A stretch of DNA of 35,073 bases from a virus. The stretch is from positions 1 through 35,073 of IMG/VR virus record IMGVR_UViG_3300020580_000040, one strand, 5' to 3'. Positions within the stretch are counted from its first letter, which is position 1. Each line of letters opens with the position of its first letter. The position numbers and the translations under genes are program-made. Shown here one piece after another: positions 31,857 through 35,073 of the stretch. The notes under the pieces are model-generated. The model was not told the DNA's origin. It saw nothing but the letters and a program-made list of their open reading frames with translations, and ran no database searches.

Positions 31857-32057
31857 TTAATCCCGCCGCACGCCACGCTCGATGATCCCCGCCAGGCGTA
31901 TGATCCAGCCAATAAACCACACCGAGCATCCGCACTGCGCATCCGTATCGCCGTCCACGGTGTTTTCGCAGCGTTTCCAGTGCATCCGGAAGGCATGGCC
32001 GCAGAATGGGCAGCAAAAGCGCCAGCCAAATGGCCCCGTTTCAATAAAAAATCTCAT
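31857..32057 (-). CDS. Small zinc-ribbon protein with a hydrophobic segment
   Basis: 66 aa, ATGA-coupled to the upstream transglycosylase gene. CPFCG near the N-terminus and CGC later could bind zinc. VWFIGWIIRLAGIIE may be membrane-associated. Confidence 0.6.
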   Translation of the reverse strand: MRFFIETGPFGWRFCCPFCGHAFRMHWKRCENTVDGDTDAQCGCSVWFIGWIIRLAGIIERGVRRD

Positions 32058-32617
32058 GTTTCGTTAAATAACCACAGAGCGGCCACGCCGAGTAATGCCC
32101 AAAGCGCCACGGTGCCAAAGGATGGCGTCGACGGCGCCGGCATGAGCAGGGAAGGATCCACGGCGGCATACATCGGCGGCGGAGCGGTATCCGTCACCGG
32201 CTGGCCCGTAGCCGCATCCAGGATTAGCGGCGCCGGCGCGGGCGGTTGCACCTGTGCCAGCATGGCCGGCGTTTCGTACATCCCGTATTCTCCGCTGGTG
32301 TAGGTGCTCCACGGATGAAAGCCTTCAACGGCGTAAAGTGAATAGGCGGCTGCGGCGTTGGTTTGCGGATCCATCAGGTTGGCGCCGGCGAATTCAGGAT
32401 GTGCGGCCAGATAGATCTGCCAAAGGCCATACGATCCGCGGCCATCGCTCGAGCTCGAGCGGTTAAACTTCCCTGGCACGTCTTGCGGCTCTTTATTGTA
32501 GTTTGAGGAGTTGCCGCCCGATTCGGCCAGCGCGATCGCCACAGCCGTTACCAGATCGTTACCGGTGAATCCGGCCGCGGCCGCGTACTCTGCGATTTGT
32601 GCCGGTGAAAGATTCAT
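32054..32617 (-). CDS. Membrane-anchored lytic transglycosylase, probable virion muralytic enzyme
   Basis: 187 aa from ATG 32617. A lysozyme-like core: Glu32 in IALAESGGN, GSYGLWQIYLAAH at 61-73, then NAAAAYSLY. A Pro/Ala linker leads to the C-terminal anchor ALWALLGVAALWLF. An anchored transglycosylase parallels P7 of membrane phage PRD1, which opens the wall during entry; the parallel is inference. The start is coupled by ATGA to a 12-codon ORF. Confidence 0.8.
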   Translation of the reverse strand: MNLSPAQIAEYAAAAGFTGNDLVTAVAIALAESGGNSSNYNKEPQDVPGKFNRSSSSDGRGSYGLWQIYLAAHPEFAGANLMDPQTNAAAAYSLYAVEGFHPWSTYTSGEYGMYETPAMLAQVQPPAPAPLILDAATGQPVTDTAPPPMYAAVDPSLLMPAPSTPSFGTVALWALLGVAALWLFNET

Positions 32618-32652
32618 ATCGTCCCAATTCCACCCGTGAGCATATTCTTCAT
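32614..32652 (-). CDS. 12-codon coupling ORF
   Basis: ATG 32652 overlaps the preceding gene stop as ATGA, and its own TGA (32616-32614) overlaps the transglycosylase ATG as ATGA. It encodes MKNMLTGGIGTI. Probably a reinitiation bridge rather than a functional peptide. Confidence 0.4.
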   Translation of the reverse strand: MKNMLTGGIGTI

Positions 32653-32972
32653 GGCTTGCCGTCTTCCGCCAGCAGCGCAGCCAGATCGCGCAGCGCTTTG
32701 CGCAGCGTCCCATCTGTCTTGGGCATACCGTTCGCATAGCGGTACATCGTAACTCGAGCGATGCCCGTGGCCCTGGCGAGATCCCTTATAGACCTGCAAC
32801 GTATACGGCATTGGACGATCACCACAGCGCGGGAAAGCACCTGGCCATTATAGACTTTCGAAGTTTCGCGCGAAGCCTCAAAAATTTCTTCCCCGGTAAG
32901 CTGCGCATACTCTTCCGCCGCGCTCAGCGTTTCCGCTGCAGGAAACATCGCGAGTTTAGCGGCCGTCGCCAT
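32649..32972 (-). CDS. HTH-like DNA-binding protein
   Basis: 107 aa. Residues about 61-90 (SIRDLARATGIARVTMYRYA) form a good helix-turn-helix. The N-terminal 40 residues are helical. Starts in TGATG overlap with the previous stop. Being in the late arm, it may control late or early promoters. Confidence 0.7.
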   Translation of the reverse strand: MATAAKLAMFPAAETLSAAEEYAQLTGEEIFEASRETSKVYNGQVLSRAVVIVQCRIRCRSIRDLARATGIARVTMYRYANGMPKTDGTLRKALRDLAALLAEDGKP

Positions 32973-33187
32973 CAGAATAAACTCGGATTCTGGCGTTCAC
33001 GTTCCAGCCGCTTGTGGAGTTGCTGCTGTTTCTTCGTTGCGTAGTCTGGATGGCATCCCATGCACGGCCCGAGATCGCCATTTTCATATTGTAAGCGAAG
33101 CGTTTTTCTCTGGCATGCTTCGCAGAATTTCAGCGCGAGCAATTCCGTGGTGCCTACTGTGGGGATGTGTGACGGTGCTTTCGGCAT
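32972..33187 (-). CDS. Small zinc-ribbon protein
   Basis: 71 aa from ATG 33187. CEAC and CMGC pairs about 18 residues apart, then a basic helical tail (KKQQQLHKRLERERQ). Directly after the 95-aa gene. Confidence 0.65.
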   Translation of the reverse strand: MPKAPSHIPTVGTTELLALKFCEACQRKTLRLQYENGDLGPCMGCHPDYATKKQQQLHKRLERERQNPSLF

Positions 33188-33188
33188 G

Positions 33189-33476
33189 TCACTCTTGCAC
33201 CATATCGATCGTATCGTCTTCGGCGTCTTCCGCGCCGGCGAGGATCTCATCTAGCCACTCTTCCAGAGCATCGCCATCCGCCGGCGGCAGGCTATCGATC
33301 TCTCGAGCGTATTCGATCGTCTGATTTGTACGAAACGCCGGCCCAAACTTCGGGCAGATCTCGGCGTGCTGGCGCAGAGCGGCGTCCGCGGCCGTTTTCG
33401 TGGCACCAAAGAAGATGTGGCCCACGGAGACGCTGCCATCTGGATCGATCTTAAAAGAGAATACCGCGGTGGGCAT
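33189..33476 (-). CDS. Acidic small protein of unknown function
   Basis: 95 aa. A beta start (AVFSFKIDPDGSVSVGHIFF) and a very acidic C-terminal third (EEWLDEILAGAEDAEDD). Spaced 2 nt from the preceding gene. Not recognised. Confidence 0.65.
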   Translation of the reverse strand: MPTAVFSFKIDPDGSVSVGHIFFGATKTAADAALRQHAEICPKFGPAFRTNQTIEYAREIDSLPPADGDALEEWLDEILAGAEDAEDDTIDMVQE

Positions 33477-33477
33477 C

Positions 33478-33672
33478 TTAGGGATTCTCCTGATAGAAGG
33501 CTGGACGATTCAGAAGGCTGGTAGGCACGCCGGCGGTTTTACTGCTGATAGCTACAGCGTGGTGTCTATGTTCTTCGCAAAAGCCGCGCTTGCCAATCTT
33601 ATACATCGGTTTATTCGGGCAGCGTATGCCCGCAGCATTCACGATACAGCAGCGCTCTGGATCCTTGCTCAT
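33478..33672 (-). CDS. Small Cys/His-rich protein
   Basis: 64 aa. CCIVNAAGIRCPNKPMYKIG and FCEEHRHH provide Cys and His for a zinc site, resembling short phage zinc proteins. No role known. Confidence 0.6.
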   Translation of the reverse strand: MSKDPERCCIVNAAGIRCPNKPMYKIGKRGFCEEHRHHAVAISSKTAGVPTSLLNRPAFYQENP

Positions 33673-33687
33673 GCGGATGGTTCTACT

Positions 33688-33891
33688 CTACTTAACAAGA
33701 AACTTCAACACCAAAGCCAGCACGGCACTTAGCACCGATAATCCGATGGCCACATAGATCGCTCGCTGGCCGCTCACGCCATCGGCTAGCAGTTTGATCG
33801 CGTTGTCTCTAGACTTAAACTTTTCATCCGTCAGAGTACGCTCCGCGGCGATCGCGCGATCCACGAAATCTTTCGATACAGGTTCGCTCAT
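33688..33891 (-). CDS. Small C-terminally anchored membrane protein
   Basis: 67 aa: a charged helix (about 1-40) and a C-terminal membrane segment (YVAIGLSVLSAVLALVL). ATGA-coupled to the preceding coiled-coil gene. Tail-anchor topology; role unknown. Confidence 0.65.
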   Translation of the reverse strand: MSEPVSKDFVDRAIAAERTLTDEKFKSRDNAIKLLADGVSGQRAIYVAIGLSVLSAVLALVLKFLVK

Positions 33892-34142
33892 CGGTGGCGC
33901 GATTCGAGATCATCCACTTTCGTTTCGATACGATCCAGCCGGCGTTCCAGCGCGTGCTGGCCGTCCTGATATTGATCGAGCGTGACGCCTGGCCGGGATT
34001 CGAGCGTTTGGATGCGGCGTTCGTTTTCGTTACTCTGTGCGCGTAGATCCGCGTATCCCATCACGCCAATGACCAGCCAGGAAACCAGAACTAGGATGAC
34101 GTGCCAGTTTTTAACGGTAGCGATCGATTCCCCATTTGACAC
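33888..34142 (-). CDS. Membrane-anchored coiled-coil protein (spanin-like topology)
   Basis: 84 aa from GTG 34142, chosen because GAAGGGGAG lies 6-8 nt upstream. An N-terminal membrane segment (HVILVLVSWLVIGVMGY) is followed by a coiled coil (ERRIQTLESR, LERRLDRIETKVDDLESR). The topology fits an inner-membrane spanin or a membrane scaffold. Overlaps the preceding gene by 52 nt. Confidence 0.6.
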   Translation of the reverse strand: MSNGESIATVKNWHVILVLVSWLVIGVMGYADLRAQSNENERRIQTLESRPGVTLDQYQDGQHALERRLDRIETKVDDLESRHR

Positions 34143-34309
34143 GCGCCACTCCCCTTCGGACCAGAGATCAAAAGCCACTGCGCTTCGCACTCTACACATT
34201 TCAAAAGTTCTGGCGGCTCGAGATTATCGAAATTAAGTTCACGGCCACAGCCAGGGCAAAAAGATATCTGCCCTTTCCTGCCCGGCTTTGTGATGGCCCA
34301 CTGGCTCAT
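34091..34309 (-). CDS. Small zinc-ribbon protein
   Basis: 72 aa. CPGC and CVEC pairs about 18 residues apart form a zinc ribbon. The last 17 codons overlap the next gene. Confidence 0.6.
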   Translation of the reverse strand: MSQWAITKPGRKGQISFCPGCGRELNFDNLEPPELLKCVECEAQWLLISGPKGSGACQMGNRSLPLKTGTSS

Positions 34310-34312
34310 CGT

Positions 34313-34552
34313 TCACGGCTCAGTCACTCCCGTTTTTGGCGGATCCGGTTTGGTGTTCCACCACGCCACGGCCATCGCGCCCATCCAAGCAGCGCCAATC
34401 AGTTTCAGGGATTCGAGCAGTGTAGACAGGCCGTGCGATGTAGGTTCTTCCACTTTGCCAATCCCGATCAGAGCGGACAGTACTTCGATACCGCCCACGA
34501 TAAGCACCGCCAGCGTGAATCCCAGGATGATCTTTAGCCGTTCATCGCTCAC
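34313..34552 (-). CDS. Small two-segment membrane protein
   Basis: 79 aa with two hydrophobic segments (ILGFTLAVLIVGGIEVLSAL and LIGAAWMGAMAVAWW) and a Pro-rich tail. Overlaps the lipoprotein gene by 11 nt. Holin-like size and topology. Confidence 0.6.
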   Translation of the reverse strand: MSDERLKIILGFTLAVLIVGGIEVLSALIGIGKVEEPTSHGLSTLLESLKLIGAAWMGAMAVAWWNTKPDPPKTGVTEP

Positions 34553-34832
34553 TGCATGTTACCTCTATCGTCTTGCCCGGCTCACCATAAACCTTGATAT
34601 AGCCGCGTTTGAATCCACCCTCTTGTACGTGCTTCCACTCCATCCCTGTGCCATCAGTGTGGCAAACCGGGCTTGCGGCAAACGCTTTGCGGAATGGGAA
34701 GATCACATGCCCCGCCGCGGGCACTACTTGGCTGAAAGTTTCGATGTGCGGCGCCGCCGGCGGTGCCTGCGTAATGGGCTGGCGAGCCGCACATCCGGAT
34801 AGAAATACAGCGAAGATGACAAGAAATTTCAT
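34542..34832 (-). CDS. Small lipoprotein
   Basis: 96 aa. The signal peptide MKFLVIFAVFLSGC ends in the lipobox LSGC (Cys14). A Pro/Ala-rich stretch follows, then a small domain with two Cys. ATGA-coupled to the collagen-like fibre gene, the join that crosses the circle junction. Confidence 0.7.
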   Translation of the reverse strand: MKFLVIFAVFLSGCAARQPITQAPPAAPHIETFSQVVPAAGHVIFPFRKAFAASPVCHTDGTGMEWKHVQEGGFKRGYIKVYGEPGKTIEVTCSER

Positions 34833-35073
34833 GGCGTATGATTGATCCCCGCAAAATTCATTCCTGCAGCTTCAAAAACTACGCGCACCGTGGACGTTCC
34901 GGCGGGCAGCGTGACGGCCGTCGACGCCGCTTGATAAACGAACTGCCTAAAACTCCCGGTATTCGGCACGGTGAGCGTGGCGCCGATCTTCGTGCCGGCG
35001 GGAAATTCAAAATGCCATTTGCCAGGACTGTTTGGCGAAGCTACGCAGCCGCTGAGCGTATAGCCGCCTGCGG
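34829..35073 (-). CDS. C-terminal part of the collagen-like fibre (second piece)
   Basis: Same gene as 1-777. The frame runs from the right edge to TGA 34831-34829. The last 30 residues after the repeat (TAVTLPAGTSTVRV...GINHTP) complete the CBM6-like domain. Base 34947 gives Arg where base 26 gives Thr. Confidence 0.85.
   Translation of the reverse strand, partial: AGGYTLSGCVASPNSPGKWHFEFPAGTKIGATLTVPNTGSFRQFVYQAASTAVTLPAGTSTVRVVFEAAGMNFAGINHTP
34922..35073. repeat. Terminal direct repeat, right copy (circle overlap)
   Basis: Copy of 1-152 with one difference. See the left copy. Confidence 0.9.

Noticed and set aside
31832-32044. 70-codon minus frame
   Set aside because: Overlaps the zinc-ribbon frame 31857-32057, which has the ATGA junction and CPFCG motif.
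1-35073. Integrase, transposase, rRNA or IS element
   Set aside because: No matching motif or inverted-repeat structure seen on either strand.

Overview
The window is 35,073 bases, but its first 152 bases recur as its last 152 (1-152 against 34922-35073, one mismatch). It is therefore best read as one complete circular molecule of about 34,921 bp, opened inside a gene. It is GC-rich, densely packed and has a two-arm layout. It looks like a bacterial virus: it has two lytic transglycosylases, holin-like membrane proteins, a right-handed beta-helix spike, a collagen-stalked carbohydrate-binding fibre and a block of probable capsid proteins. Sec signal peptides and lipobox lipoproteins suggest a Gram-negative host. 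The spike N-terminal domain reminds me of sequences from soil Acidobacteria, but that is memory only.

Rightward (early) arm, 16,964-28,033. A sigma70-like promoter overlapped by a two-turn operator drives an unknown regulator-like protein and a DnaB/RepA-type helicase. Then comes a 557-bp non-coding region with about a dozen TGTGCG/CGCACA iterons (candidate replication origin). A second promoter is followed by some twenty small genes joined mostly by ATGA/GTGA overlaps. These include a FtsK/HerA-like ATPase with a probable zinc-finger gene nested in its linker, a DUF5131 (phage Gp37/Gp68) protein, an ASCH-domain protein and many zinc-ribbon proteins.

Leftward (late) arm, from 16,768 down to 1 and, through the circle junction, from 34,921 down to 28,338. 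In transcription order it has four genes (15,875-16,768 to 13,352-14,326): a transglutaminase-like cysteine enzyme that itself ends in a membrane anchor, then three tail-anchored or membrane proteins. Unknown genes follow, then a basic Gly/Ala-rich membrane protein, a structured leader RNA and the candidate major capsid protein. After those come three more beta-rich proteins, a secreted fibre/spike module (775-5,996), small membrane and zinc-ribbon proteins and the lysis genes. The arm ends at a tRNA-Met(CAT) and tandem hairpins that separate it from the end of the early arm.

No terminase, portal, tape measure, tail tube, integrase or CRISPR array is visible. With the FtsK/HerA ATPase, the recurrent C-terminal membrane anchors and the beta-rich capsid candidates, the simplest inference is a tailless, probably membrane-containing dsDNA phage with an unusually large genome for such viruses. 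Recurrent short motifs ([LMV]xGLG and WHLG) across the virion candidates, encoded beside a cysteine-peptidase-like protein, hint at proteolytic maturation or a shared assembly signal. That is the most novel theme here. It is inference from reading alone; no database search was possible.
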